Of a stretch of 64,000 nucleotides of DNA, positions 55,001 to 64,000 are shown piece by piece. The translations under genes were made by a program, and so were the position numbers. Source of the stretch: Zonotrichia leucophrys gambelii (lineage: Eukaryota; Chordata; Aves; Passeriformes; Passerellidae); the NCBI RefSeq assembly GCF_028769735.1, contig NC_088178.1, positions 24,697,357 to 24,761,356 of the forward strand, in the 5' to 3' direction. The notes under the pieces were generated by a model. It was not told where the DNA came from. It saw only the letters and a program-made list of their open reading frames with translations, and searched no databases. Numbering within the stretch: position 1 is the first letter of the stretch; each line of letters begins with the position of its first letter.

Positions 55001-58000
55001 AACTTTTAGACTCTAAAATGATGAAGAGTAAATAAGATATCTGGGGAGGGTAAGAGGCATCAAGTTGCCTAATAATCACATTCAGAACAAAAATCAAATT
55101 TCCTGCATATAGGTGGCTGTGCTGCATCTTTTGTTTTCTTTTGCCACTGCTTGCATTTATCTATTCCATTATAATTCATGTCTTCTCCAAACTGCACATA
55201 TGCACACACATACATGACTGCCACAATCTGTTTTAAGAATGTGTCCACATTCCAATCAGTCCTCATCCAGAAAACTTGTGCTCTGCAGATGTGTACCTGG
55301 ACCACTACTTTTTTTTTTTTTTGAGCTTGAAATAATTTGTTCTAAAAATATCTTCAAAATCTGTACTAAACAATATTTTTTATCCAATTGTTTATATCTG
55401 AAGACATATAGGAAAAGTAAAACAGGGTAAATTTTACACCTCTCCATCTGGTCTCCCCATCAGCCTCCTAAAACCAACCAAAAGGGCAAGAAGCAAACTA
55501 AAAACTTGTATCAAGTCTCTTCACACAGGCTGTCTCTGAAGCACAGAGCTAAGAGCAGAAACCTTCTAATCCCCAGTAATTTCAGAGCTGTACCTGTGTT
55601 AATGGTGTTTTGGCAGCTAAAATGCCCACAGGTGGCAAGGACTGATGAGACTCTTTGGTTGAAGATGGTATTAATGGCATTGCTCCTGGAACACTGAGAG
55701 GTTTTCTCTTGGATGGTGGCACCAAAGCTGCAGGCAAGGACATTGGCACTGGTTCTTTCTCCAAAGCACAGTATACCAAAAACATGGCCTGAACAAGGAA
55801 AAAAAAAGTGTGTGGATGTAAATATATTAGAAATATATATACATATAAAAAGAGACTAAAGAATTCATTAAAAAATAGCTTTGTAGCATTTTTTCATTAT
55901 GTTTCCCCTTCACAAGCCTCTCAATTGATGCAGCTCATTGCCTTCTAAATTGTGTTTTTCATTACCACTTTCTTTTGAGGATCAGTGCTTAGCAAGTGAA
56001 GTTCAGTATCTTTTAGAACATTAAAATAATCTTCCAAGCTTGTGCCAGTACTTGTGGAATTTTACTTGAGAGAAGACTTCAAACACTTTAATTTATCACC
56101 ATTTTCCCAGAAATTGCTCCACTTAGCATTTAATTCTTTTCTTGTGGCCATGTCTAATTTAACACTTCTTACATTATTTCATCAGTCCTGGCTTTAATAG
56201 TGTTAAAATTCTAACTTACTACAAACTTTCCTCAAGGATACCTTGAGGCATTCAAGTTCTATAAATACTGAAGGTTAAGGTAAAACTCAGTGCAAACACT
56301 CAAGTGTCTCATGGGACAGCAGATCTCAGGTGTAAGTTTTTAATGGCTCATCTAACCCACAAAGAAAGTTATGCTGTGTACTGAGACACATCCAACAAAC
56401 TGACAGAAACATTAAACAGCACTAAAACTTGATTAAGGACTCTGAATAAAGCTAATACATGAACCACACAGAAATTAATACACAGTGCATCTGTTTAAAA
56501 CCCTGCCATCAGGCTTTCAAAATCCCAAGAGGCAGAAGATACTTACAACTGCAAACTCATCTCGGTCCAACATTCCATCGCGGTCAATATCACTCAATTC
56601 CCACACCTACCAAGAAAAAGCAGAATATAGGGATCTTGGACTAAACTGCAGCAGTTTCCTACTTAAATCCTCATTAAAAACAAACATGAGAACAGCCTCC
56701 CTCCACCATAGCTCCAGTTCTATTGACAGCATTAGTTTGCAGTGAACAATGTAAATTCACATAAACCACACAAAAGCAGAGAGATTCTTAAGCTGGAGAC
56801 AGAGTCACCCAGGCTGACCCAAGTGTTAAAGAGTACACATAACTGATAAACTGCAGCTTAGGTGATCTATCCAAATAGCAAAAGAAATTTTATTTTTCTG
56901 TTCAAAATCACACTCCATAAAATCTAATATAAAAGTTAGGCTCATGACTACAAATCTTCCATTTGAAAAACAGGTATTGCTGAGTGCAGCACAGGTATTA
57001 GTTGGGAACTGGCAATTAAGAAGAAAGCTATTCTTACTCGTCCTAAGATATCCACTGGCAGTTTTGAGTTGAGGAGCACAGGTTTCACCTTATCCCCTGA
57101 CAACAGTCCATTCACTGGATTTAGGCTGTCAAAAATAGAATCATACTTGACCTTGTCTTCCAGCTGCAGGGACAGAAGAAAAATATTACTTATACAAACA
57201 GTCACATTCAGAGCATAAGAAGCAGAAGTTCCTTCAAAAGTGTTAACTTTTTTTAATAAAGACACATTGCAGGTCCTGATACTTATAAGAAAACATAAAA
57301 AGATACTATTTTTAAGTGAAAGACTCATCAAAACCCTGTGAGATTTCTTCTTCAATTATTTTCATGACTTCATGTAACAACTTTTTTTTTCTTTATTTTA
57401 AATTTCTAAACATGAAGAGATTTCCCAAGAGTCAAGTGTTCTTATTAAATTAGGTCTATTAGCCCAATTATGAATTTGACAGGAATGGTAACTATCAAAC
57501 TTTAGAAATGCAGCATTAGATTTTTCTCAGAAAGACACGTTTTCCTGCAAACCAGATAACATTTCTAGGCAACAGCTAATATTTAGTTTACCTTTACAGC
57601 CCATGGTAGATCACTTGATGCTGTTCCACTGAGTAGCAAAGGACTATTAGTATCAGTCTAAGGAAAAACAAGACAAAAAATGAGCAGACACATTAAAAGA
57701 GATGAGATTCTGACTTTGCAAAACCACCCCCTTATTTGAGAAGCTGCTCCTTAAAGCCAGAACTGCATTTTAGTCATTCATACCAAAATTTAGAGCAAAA
57801 AATTTAAAATGTTTATTCCATTAAGGACAACAGTAATAGCACAAATACCATATATCTTCAAATTATACACAATTTTATATTCAAATCCCCACTAGAACAT
57901 GTAGCAGCTTATTCCATGCTGCTTGATTTTTTTCCCTGTTGTAGGGCCCCACTGCCCTACATCACCCTCTGAAGTGTTTGGTATTTACACCAAACCTTCC

Positions 58001-61000
58001 TAATTTTTCACTTAAAAGAAGTTCTTAATAATATGTTCAGTTAAAAATGAAATCTTACAAATCTTGGTGGAGGAACAGGCAAGTTAAGACTACTCAGGGA
58101 AACATCCAATCCATTCTGTGCACAGGCTACAAGTCTCAGAGCCACAAAAAATTCCTACAGGGAAGAGAAAAGAAATTTTGAAGGATTTATAATATGAAAA
58201 AATATATTTTAATAGATATTCTATATTAAAATATATATTATATATTAAAATACAATTTTAAAATACAGTAAAATTTCAGGAGACTTAAGAGCTTTTCTAG
58301 TATGACTACATAGATGAAAAGTTGCACATGGCTTCAAAGGGGGCAGAAAGTGACAGAAAGCAGCAGCCAGCAAATGCTGGATTCCTCCAGTAAGACAAAG
58401 TTTGCAATTAATTTTCCAAGAATTTAGTAAATTTCTGGCCAGTGTAGTCAATTCTCAGCACTCAGTTCTTCTATAACAGAACACTGAAAATTTGAAGTGT
58501 AATTGCAGCTGTTTATCTTGGAGGAACTGAGCTGATCCCACAGATGGTTGATGGAGCAGAAAAAAAAACCAGAAAAATGAACCAAAAGAAGCCCAAAAAA
58601 CCCCAAAATTGTTTGGTAGATATTACAACCTCCTTCTCTTCCTACCATGGGAAGAAGCAGTTCCCTCTCCAGGGACTGTTATTTATATTTCAAATCAAAC
58701 AGCAACACACATTTGAACTTGTGGTAGCACCACTGAGATGTAAATTTTGTCTCCACACTGCTCATTGCCACAGCTTGGGAAGGACAACTCCAAACAGAAT
58801 GGACCAATGTCAAATCCACCAAAATTAAAGTAATAAGAATTTTTAGGATTTTACAAGAATTTTAATTTCTGCATTGTTTCCTACAAGATTATGAGGAAAA
58901 AGTCACCTTCTTTGTAAATGCAGTACATTAAACCTGAAATTACTTCTCAGCAAATTTTTGCACAGCTCCACATCAGCCCATTTTACAACGTGGAGAAAAG
59001 CTGATGAGGCAGCTGAAGGCTGTTTAATTTATTGTAGCTTCCACTCAAATGGGAATTACACAGCCAGCCAAAATTAGAAAAAATCTGTTAGAAAAATCTG
59101 TTAGAAAAACTGCTTTCCTGAATCAAAAAATTTCAACTTTCATCTGGTTTCAAGGCTGGGTAATGGTTAGTGATACACCACAGAAATAATCATACCTGTT
59201 TGTTCAGGATACCTTTGCCATCAGTATCAGCTAGGTCCCAAATCTGAAACATAAAAATAATAAAGGGTTCACAGCACTTCAGAGGAAGCTGGCAAGTCCT
59301 CCCTCCATTTATAATGGACTCTTGGAGGAAAGTTCACATTTTAACTTTCATGATAATACTTAATTATGATGACAAATTTAAATATTGCAATAATTTCTAT
59401 GACTGGATAGAAACTATTGGAACTATTGGATAGAACAACTGAAAACACATTAGGGAAGATCATGTATCCTGCAGTACTACTAAGTATTTTAATTTAAACA
59501 GGATACTAACTGAATCAAGAAGACAGGATAATTAAATAAATTAAAGAATTGCCATTAAATACCTTTCCAAGTACCAAATCTGTCAATCCAGACTTTTTCA
59601 AGAAAACAGCTGCATCAGAAGCTAATACTCTTCCAGCATTAGCAGAATCAACCTGGGAGAGAAAAAAATCCTCACGTGACAAACTGGCTTTTGAACTGAT
59701 GCCATCTCTTTACACAGGCTCCTAAAAAGCTACAGGAGAAGAATGCTCAAGTTAAAGCCCCTCTGAGGCCCATCTTCTGAACTTATCTAATTAGTCCCTC
59801 CTAATCACAGGCTTTTCTTCTTGATGCCATCAAAACATGTGATTTTTAAGAACAGAGAATTCCAGGGTTTGATTACATTTCATTGTCCAGCTCTGCACTC
59901 GTTACTGTTAGGGTCTGAAAAAGAAAGCTCTGCTTTGAAGGTACCTTTACCACCACAGCAGAGGGAAATACTCCCTAAAGTGAAATTTATTTACACAGTG
60001 AAGAAGTTGGTGATATTGGCAGCATACCAATCAGTGTGCATTTCTCCCTGGATCAAGAGAGAATCATTAAAATAGAGAGTTATTCTAGTTCTCAAGTGGA
60101 GACAATATCTAAACTAAACTTTTTCAAGTGGGAAAAGAAAAAGGAAAACTTACATCACCTACATGGTGATGGTAAGGGCAAGGAAAATAGAGGAAAAGCT
60201 GAGAATCCTTGAGAGCCTAAAGAAAAGGATTCTTAAAAAGGGCACAGTATGGAAAATAGAATTAAGTGCATCTTCAGTCAATTCAGACTGTCAGCCTTAC
60301 TCCAGCCCACAGGTAGGGTGATGATGATGACAACTGCACCATTTCCAGTCCCACAGCTCTGTGTTCAAACAAAGGCCATATTCAATACTGTGTTTGGAAC
60401 ACAAGACCAGCTGCCCAAGCTCACAGCTGCAGCACACACAAGGTGCTCAAAGCTAACAGCTTCCCAAGATGGGATTGGAGCTGGCCCCTGAAAGACTGTG
60501 GGGAATTTATCATTTGGAAGGAATGTTGCAGTTGTCTGTAGATACTTCTGAAAGGGAACAAAACACTGAAATCCCCAAATTGTAATTTAATATGAAAGTG
60601 AAAACAACTATTGTTTGTAACAGAACCAGTGTGATTTTAATTAGGAGAGAGCTTTTCCTGTAACTGAGGACGCCCTGGTCAGAGCAGTAAGGTTGCAAAC
60701 ACTACAGTCCAGCAGTTGGGCTGAGTTATGGGAGAGCTGTTCATCTACAGGCACAAAGCTGCCAAGACAGAGCATCAAACCCCTTTTAAAGAGTGGAGTT
60801 GACCTTGCATGTAACACAGCAATCCTGGCATCCACTCAGGAACCCTCCAGCCCAGCACTCCTTCAAGCAAGTCAGAGAACACCACACTATCAGCTGTGTT
60901 TACTTTTTAGTTCCCCAAGTCCAAGCCAGAGGAAGGTGACTGTAAGGGATTTAAGCAGGATTCTTACTTAACCCAATACTGATCTAGTTTCTTTTTGTAC

Positions 61001-63498
61001 AATTAATTAGCAAAACCTTAGTAACTATTTTTTTAAAGGGCTGATTTCAATTTCTTTACAAATTACTGAGTCTTGAGTGCTGGGGTGGGGTTAGTTATGT
61101 TTGATTATTGCACTGGGATGATTGCTGGTGTTTGCCAGAGCTTTTCCCCTGATTGTAAGGAGCAGTTTCCACAGCTGCATCAGCCAACAACCCCCTTGTT
61201 ACAACCTGTCTTTTGTAGCACCAGAAATTACCAAAAGTTACAAACATACATCTGATGTGATTAGGGCAGAAGGTTACAGTGAGAAGTGCTTCAGCTCAGG
61301 ACTCATCAAGAATTCAGCACTGCTTCCCTGCTGCACTGCTTCATGTGAATAAGTAATTTCCTAGTGCTTTATGACAGGTATTTAAGTTTATCCTTTAACC
61401 TCACCCTGCTTTGAGTCAGTCTATAAAAGGTTAAACAGAAAAATATTTATTTGAAAGAAAAGAGTGCCTACTGAAAGGCTGAGGTTCCAATCTCATTCTA
61501 AGTACAAAGGGCAGGATTTACACCCATTTCACAACACACCTTCTGCCAGATGAATTCCTTTAAGTGTGACAGAACTGGAAGTGTGCTCAGCATCAGAGCT
61601 GTTCCAGGTGATGAATTTATTCATATAACAGCACACTCCACCAGCACCATAAGACAAAGTGGGAAACGTCTCTCTGAATTTGTGTTCTGAAATCTGACAT
61701 CTCCTTATCTGAGGAATGGAAGGGAAAAGTTCCCTGGTGGAACTGAAAGTCTTCAGACACGTTTGAAAGCTCCTCTTTAGGAAAAATCCTTGCAGCAAAG
61801 AGTTCATCTGAGCAAGTCAGAAAAATAATCCTCTGGGAAACAAATCCACTGGCACCACTTCACTAACAGTAACATCATGTTTAAGGAATCCCTGTTCCTG
61901 TTCACTGCTGAAACCACTGGACAACAAACAGTGCTCTAGTTTCACTAGGCTATGTATTCCAACAAGTGGAAGAACTGACTTAGCAACCAGTACCACATCT
62001 GTGCTTCAATTCAGTTCCTTTATCTGAGTTTTTGCTCCACACTTCAGTGGTTGGGCAAATGCAGTCAGGAGGAAGAGACAGGAACATGGCAAAGGTGGTA
62101 CCTGACAGTGAGTCAGGACTGAGCTGGCAACCCCAATGTGCAGAACAATCAGTTCCCAGCCTTTTCTTATATCTTATTATAAGGGACTCTCCAAAGGTTT
62201 TTAATCCAATGCCTAAAGGTAAGCACACAGTGGATTTGTCCATCTGAAGGAAAACTTTCTGAGGGTGATAGTATCTCCTTCAGCCACCAGGAGCCACCTG
62301 AACTTTGATCAAGGTAAACTCTCTCTTCTTGTTTAGCAATTTCAAATCTGCTACTCTCCTGCAGTGGAGAAAATCCCTTATTAAAGCACAATGGCAAGCC
62401 CAGACTTCAGGCACCACAGGCTGATGCATCTGAACTGCTGTTTTTTGCACTTGATAATGGGAATAATCTTCTAAGCACAATCTGAAAATAGGGCATGGAT
62501 AGAAATCATGGCCTTGTCCCTTCCCCAGCACACAAGTTTACATTCTGATGTTGACACAGAAGAAGCTCCTAAATAAGGAGGCCATACACACCATAACCTT
62601 AGAGGAGCATTACCAGTTGCACAAAGGAAAAAAAACTTGGTTGGTTTTTTTCATCAATTACTCAACAGGTGTATTACAAATCAAAATTATTTTTAACTGT
62701 TTTATACAGCCAAGTAGTTTAACTTCCTCGAAAGTTTTTACAATACATTTGTACAATAAAGTACATTATGTACATGACTGAAAATACTGTTATTGCAGAA
62801 TAGGTGAAACAGCTATTTAAAAACAAAAAGTTGTATTTATAGGAATGAAGACATCTTGGTGTCAAAATATAGAAGACAAGTGATAAATAAAATTTATACT
62901 CTTATATTTTATTTATATGTATGTTTTATTTTTGCATCAAGTAGTCAAAAGATTTGCATCTGTTGAGTGAAGCTGCAAGAACTACAGGCATTCTTTTTGC
63001 ATTCAGTGGTCTTCTATCCAAATTTCACTCCTTACAACATCCTGTGATTAACTGTGGGGATATTCTGAGTGAGAATCAAGTCTTACATGATGCTAACTGA
63101 GCTACAAATGCAATAAATTAATCTTCACTTGTAAAAAGTAACCAAGAACATATCAATACAGCATTTTTAAAGAATTTACTCTGTCCCAAGACCTCATAGT
63201 CTATTAGAGCAGTCAAGTGATGGATGTCATACACATCTGACAGTTCCCTAGAAAATAAGGGTCATCTTACAATTATTAAATTTATACTGATAGAGCTCAG
63301 ACCTACATGTTAGCTACTACAAAAATCCATTTTAAAGCACTGTAATTTCTCTTGAACTTCTCTTGTTTCCACACTGTTGATCGGGCTGAGTCCATAGCAA
63401 AAGAATATAAATTCTTTAAAATCCAGATGAGGTCTGTCCTTCCAGAATATACATACCTGTCGATAGAATTTCTCATACACAGGATTTGCACTCGATAG
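24885..63498 (-). CDS. EPS15: EPS15, endocytic adaptor, exons 2-25 (exon 1 off-window)
   Basis: This is the overall gene entry; exons are listed separately. EPS15 is a clathrin-coat accessory protein. Its EH domains bind NPF peptides, its coiled coil oligomerises it, its DPF repeats bind the AP-2 alpha ear, and its ubiquitin-interacting motifs recognise ubiquitylated receptors. Joining 24 exons with GT-AG borders gives 2721 nt in one unbroken frame: 906 codons and a TGA. Counting from exon 2, the EH domains cover about residues 1-92, 115-200 and 242-335, the coiled coil about 350-525, the DPF region 608-858 and the UIMs 859-906. The C-terminal sequence ending SKSEISEA and the linker SKRK identify EPS15 rather than its paralogue EPS15L1. 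The human protein, as I remember it, has 896 residues and 25 exons, so only a first exon of about 11 codons is missing. The identification is firm; no search was run. Confidence 0.97.
26895..27073 (-). CDS. EPS15: EPS15 exon 24 (last DPF motifs)
   Basis: This 179-nt exon completes Gly, then encodes [28 protein letters not shown] and ends [13 protein letters not shown]. It has two DPF motifs. The position equivalent to a further human DPF reads DSF. The acceptor is ...tctaag and the donor ACT|gtgagt. Confidence 0.95.
28091..28226 (+). repeat. CR1 LINE 3'-end fragment
   Basis: It contains CTGGAAGTGTTCAAGGCCAG, CCTGGATGGGACTTTGAGCC and a CATTCTATGATT tail typical of CR1 3' UTRs. It sits in the EPS15 intron between exons 23 and 24, antisense to the gene. 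Confidence 0.9.
29739..29901 (-). CDS. EPS15: EPS15 exon 23 (proline-rich SH3 ligand)
   Basis: This 163-nt exon (54 codons plus G) encodes [20 protein letters not shown] and ends with [19 protein letters not shown]. The PALPPK motif is the known Crk SH3-binding site of EPS15. Borders are ...ttgaag|GCCA and CTG|gtaaga. Confidence 0.96.
30403..30479 (-). CDS. EPS15: EPS15 exon 22
   Basis: This 77-nt exon completes Ala and encodes [20 protein letters not shown] then STLSK. It has one DPF and the [11 protein letters not shown] block seen in EPS15. The donor is AAG|gtaatg and the acceptor ...atttag. The donor region is repeated at 35140-35158 (see findings). Confidence 0.97.
31669..31738 (-). CDS. 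EPS15: EPS15 exon 21
   Basis: This 70-nt exon (23 codons plus G) encodes [20 protein letters not shown] and then NDL, with one DPF. The NDPFAPGGT block is conserved in human EPS15. Borders are ...ttttag|ACAG and TAG|gtaaaa. Confidence 0.95.
33050..33094. repeat. 17-bp direct repeat, 28-bp spacing
   Basis: ACAGAGCTTAAGTCATT occurs at 33050-33066 and 33078-33094 within the EPS15 intron between exons 19 and 20... in transcript terms downstream of exon 20. Flanking AATGAC and GTCATT give partial dyad symmetry. Confidence 0.8.
33354..33490 (-). CDS. EPS15: EPS15 exon 20 (five DPF motifs)
   Basis: This 137-nt exon encodes [20 protein letters not shown], a TDPFV and a [13 protein letters not shown]. 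It has five DPF motifs, the densest AP-2-binding cluster in the protein. Borders are ...tttcag|ATCC and ACA|gtaagt. Confidence 0.97.
34322..34357 (-). CDS. EPS15: EPS15 exon 19 (DPF microexon)
   Basis: This 36-nt exon completes Ser (A|GT), encodes [11 protein letters not shown] and gives the first G of the next Asp codon. It matches the human [11 protein letters not shown] exactly. Borders are ...gaacag|GTGA and TTG|gtaagt. Confidence 0.97.
35625..35715 (-). CDS. EPS15: EPS15 exon 18 (first DPF motifs)
   Basis: This 91-nt exon (30 codons plus A) encodes [18 protein letters not shown] and [11 protein letters not shown]. It contains the first two DPF motifs, which bind the AP-2 alpha-adaptin ear. 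The donor is GCA|gtaagt and the acceptor ...gcccag. Confidence 0.95.
36051..36125 (-). CDS. EPS15: EPS15 exon 17
   Basis: This 75-nt, phase-0 exon encodes [20 protein letters not shown] and then TVTKK, an acidic, poorly conserved segment ahead of the DPF region. Borders are ...gtacag|ATAA and AAAAAA|gtgagt. Human has a similarly variable region here. The call rests on splice sites, phase and position more than on similarity. Confidence 0.85.
36691..36888 (-). CDS. EPS15: EPS15 exon 16 (after the coiled coil)
   Basis: This 198-nt, phase-0 exon encodes 66 residues. It starts [18 protein letters not shown], continues with [20 protein letters not shown] and [12 protein letters not shown], and ends NCVSP. 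The Ser/Asn-rich part is probably disordered. The donor is CCA|gtgagt and the acceptor ...tttacag. Confidence 0.96.
37283..37300. repeat. (GT)9 microsatellite in a T-rich intron segment
   Basis: A run of nine GT units sits inside a T-rich segment (about 37200-37320) of the EPS15 intron between exons 15 and 16. Confidence 0.95.
38758..38955 (-). CDS. EPS15: EPS15 exon 15 (end of coiled coil)
   Basis: This 198-nt, phase-0 exon encodes 66 residues: [16 protein letters not shown], the conserved [14 protein letters not shown], and [15 protein letters not shown]. The donor is TCA|gtaagg and the acceptor ...ctttag. An internal Met near the start is not a start codon; the frame continues from exon 14. 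Confidence 0.97.
39428..39589 (-). CDS. EPS15: EPS15 exon 14 (coiled coil)
   Basis: This 162-nt, phase-0 exon encodes 54 residues of coiled coil: [20 protein letters not shown] through [18 protein letters not shown]. The donor is TTG|gtaagg and the acceptor ...tttcag. Confidence 0.97.
39963..40428 (+). repeat. CR1 LINE fragment, 3' part
   Basis: It contains CAGGCTGAGAGAGCTGGGGT, GGCTCCAGGGAGACCTTAAA, AAGTGTCCAAGGCCAGGTTG and CCTTCCAACCCAAATCATTC, a long CR1 3' segment. It is in the EPS15 intron between exons 13 and 14, antisense. Short ORFs across it are remnants. Confidence 0.92.
44177..44249 (-). CDS. EPS15: EPS15 exon 13 (coiled coil)
   Basis: This 73-nt exon completes the AG|G arginine codon and encodes [18 protein letters not shown] then RTSEVQ, highly charged coiled coil almost identical to human EPS15. 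Borders are ...ttccag|GGAA and CAG|gtaaat. Introns of roughly 5 kb flank it on both sides. Confidence 0.97.
49583..49668 (-). CDS. EPS15: EPS15 exon 12 (start of coiled coil)
   Basis: This 86-nt exon (28 codons plus AG) encodes [18 protein letters not shown] and the first heptads (LNNEIVDLQ) of the central coiled coil. The donor is GAG|gtatgt and the acceptor ...tttcag. The human counterpart starts [18 protein letters not shown]. Confidence 0.95.
49772..49893. repeat. Two-copy tandem duplication, 59-bp period
   Basis: Copies at 49772-49830 and 49831-49889 share GGTAGCA, TTTCAAACC, CTTAGAAACCCCA and AGAGTACAGAT with a few substitutions. The repeat is in the EPS15 intron just upstream (transcript sense) of exon 12. 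Confidence 0.9.
50729..50791. repeat. A-rich tract
   Basis: A run of about 14 A is followed by CAAACC/AAAACCAC units and a further run of about 10 A, in the EPS15 intron between exons 11 and 12. No retrocopy body was recognised next to it. Confidence 0.85.
53036..53195 (-). CDS. EPS15: EPS15 exon 11 (end of EH3)
   Basis: This 160-nt exon completes the split Trp codon and encodes [20 protein letters not shown], a [19 protein letters not shown] linker, and ends SLQK. The donor is AAG|gtaagg and the acceptor ...tgtgcag. KGIDPP is shared with EPS15L1; the residues around it match EPS15. Confidence 0.96.
53974..54119 (-). CDS. EPS15: EPS15 exon 10 (EH3)
   Basis: This 146-nt exon runs from phase 0 to phase 2 and encodes 48 residues plus TG of a split tryptophan codon. 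It starts [15 protein letters not shown] and has the EF-hand-like loop [12 protein letters not shown]. It ends LLAHI(W) with donor CTG|gtaggt. The acceptor is ...cttcag. Confidence 0.96.
55594..55788 (-). CDS. EPS15: EPS15 exon 9 (end of EH2, extended linker)
   Basis: This 195-nt, phase-0 exon encodes the last EH2 helix ([16 protein letters not shown]), then PPSKRK and about 37 further residues rich in Pro, Ser and Thr, ending AKTPLTQ. In the canonical human protein, as I remember it, PPSKRKT is followed almost directly by WVVSP of the next exon, so this linker is longer. The paralogue EPS15L1 has a comparable long linker (FPGAVPVLP-like). The donor is CAG|gtacag and the acceptor ...gttcag. 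Confidence 0.94.
56547..56606 (-). CDS. EPS15: EPS15 exon 8 (EH2 calcium loop)
   Basis: This 60-nt, phase-0 exon encodes [20 protein letters not shown]. It has the EH pocket tryptophan and a canonical EF-hand loop ([12 protein letters not shown]). Borders are ...tggtag|GTGT and GTT|gtaagt. Confidence 0.97.
57038..57163 (-). CDS. EPS15: EPS15 exon 7 (EH2)
   Basis: This 126-nt, phase-0 exon encodes 42 residues of EH2, from [14 protein letters not shown] to KLPVDILGR. Reading past the donor (GGACGA|gtaaga) gives unrelated intron sequence. The acceptor is ...cctgcag. Confidence 0.97.
57592..57657 (-). CDS. EPS15: EPS15 exon 6 (EH1-EH2 linker)
   Basis: This 66-nt, phase-0 exon encodes 22 residues ([12 protein letters not shown]...DLPWAVK) leading into EH2. 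The donor is AAG|gtaaac and the acceptor ...ccttag. The human protein has a closely similar segment at this place. Confidence 0.94.
58059..58154 (-). CDS. EPS15: EPS15 exon 5 (end of EH1, linker)
   Basis: This 96-nt, phase-0 exon encodes the last EH1 helix ([15 protein letters not shown]) and the proline-rich start of the EH1-EH2 linker, ending PVPPPRF. Borders are ...ctgtag|GAAT and TTT|gtaaga. Confidence 0.96.
59196..59243 (-). CDS. EPS15: EPS15 exon 4 (EH1 second EF-hand)
   Basis: This 48-nt, phase-0 exon encodes [16 protein letters not shown]. It carries the conserved EH tryptophan that lines the NPF pocket and an acidic DTDGKG calcium-loop motif. The donor is CAG|gtatga and the acceptor ...tttcag. 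Confidence 0.97.
59563..59652 (-). CDS. EPS15: EPS15 exon 3 (EH1)
   Basis: This 90-nt, phase-0 exon encodes 30 residues of EH1, starting [15 protein letters not shown] and ending DLVLGK. It includes the first, non-canonical EF-hand loop. The acceptor is ...ccag|GTTG and the donor AAG|gtattt. Confidence 0.96.
63457..63498 (-). CDS. EPS15: EPS15 exon 2 (start of EH1)
   Basis: This 42-nt exon encodes [14 protein letters not shown], the first helix of EH domain 1. The acceptor follows ...ttttgcag and the donor is CAG|gtatgt. Both ends are phase 0. The initiator exon is not found in the remaining 500 bases to the right edge. Confidence 0.95.
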
Positions 63499-64000
63499 CT
63501 GCAAAAGAGACACAGAGGAAAAATGAGCCCTGGAGATCCATATTTCAATTTCCCTCTCCCTGGACACACAAAGATATAAAACACACTCCACTGGTCTGCA
63601 AAGAAGCATTACGGATTTATTCTGTACAATGATGAGGAACTAGGACAGCTCCCCGTGCTGTAACTTTTACAGGACGGAGTTCTTGTTTTGCACCCAGGAT
63701 CAGATTTCCCTCAGCCAGGTCAGCAGGTGAGGCTGTGTGAAACAGGAACTCTCAGGCAACACTGCCTGGGGGCAACAGCAGAAACCTGAAACGGCTCAGG
63801 CCAGGAACTGCTCTCTAATATTAGAGTACAAAGCAATATCATTTTATTTCGCTGTCCTCTGTATAATTCTTTAGAATTTAGTGTCATATGCAACCAGTCT
63901 GTAAAATTCTCAGTTACCAAATTAATCCCTGGATTCCAAACTAAACCCACAGCAACAGTACCACATTAAAATAGAGTAATATTCTAACTTTGGGGTTTGT

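Larger units (their letters stand above)
49669..56546 (-). other. EPS15 introns among exons 8-12
   Basis: They contain the 59-bp duplication (49772-49893), the A-rich tract at 50729-50791 and a T-run near 55310-55322. No other feature is supported. Confidence 0.7.
56607..64000 (-). other. EPS15 introns from exon 8 to the right edge
   Basis: An AT-repeat stretch lies at 58198-58262, and a 3.8-kb intron at 59653-63456 separates exons 2 and 3. The 63499-64000 segment is intron leading toward exon 1, which is not in the window. No nested gene was recognised. Confidence 0.7.

Noticed and set aside
24885..63498. Assignment to the paralogue EPS15L1
   Set aside because: The C terminus SKSEISEA, the SETANLNE block, exact [11 protein letters not shown] and adjacency to TTC39A all fit EPS15 rather than EPS15L1.

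Overview
The window looks like vertebrate nuclear DNA, most likely from a bird. Coding sequence is split into short exons with GT-AG introns, and several 3' ends of CR1-type LINEs are recognisable. Introns are compact: 24 coding exons of EPS15 fit in about 39 kb, against about 160 kb for the whole human gene (recalled size). All exon calls come from reading both strands, matching remembered vertebrate protein families and checking splice sites and phase. No alignment was run. There are no prokaryotic features, CRISPR arrays or recognisable tRNA or rRNA genes.

Left part (1 to about 19.6 kb, minus strand): the 5' end of TTC39A, a tetratricopeptide-repeat protein gene. Three internal coding exons lie at 9375-9479, 2538-2669 and 1799-1875, and the rest of the gene lies beyond the left edge. 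Two candidate first coding exons splice in phase to the 9375-9479 exon. One is in a GC-rich patch at 11.6 kb and the other in a strong CpG island at 19.2-19.95 kb, so the gene may have alternative promoters.

Middle (about 19.6-24.9 kb): the short gap between the 3' end of EPS15 and the CpG island. It holds the probable EPS15 3' UTR and a speculative divergent plus-strand transcript (donor at 19785, in-frame open exon at about 20393-20626, AATAAA at 20872).

Right part (24885-63498, minus strand): EPS15, the endocytic adaptor. All coding exons except the first are present (24 exons, 2721 nt, 906 codons plus stop, phases consistent throughout). They encode three EH domains, a central coiled coil, a DPF-rich AP-2-binding region with a proline-rich SH3 ligand, and two C-terminal ubiquitin-interacting motifs. 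Exon 1 lies beyond the right edge. EPS15 next to TTC39A in the same orientation matches human 1p32 gene order.

The rest is intron or intergenic DNA with CR1 fragments, simple repeats, a few small tandem duplications and one clear long inverted repeat. I found no convincing undescribed biological system. The most interesting items are the dual first-exon arrangement of TTC39A, the two-strand CCATGG start site in the CpG island, the inverted repeat at 9120-9204, and the longer EH2-EH3 linker encoded by EPS15 exon 9.
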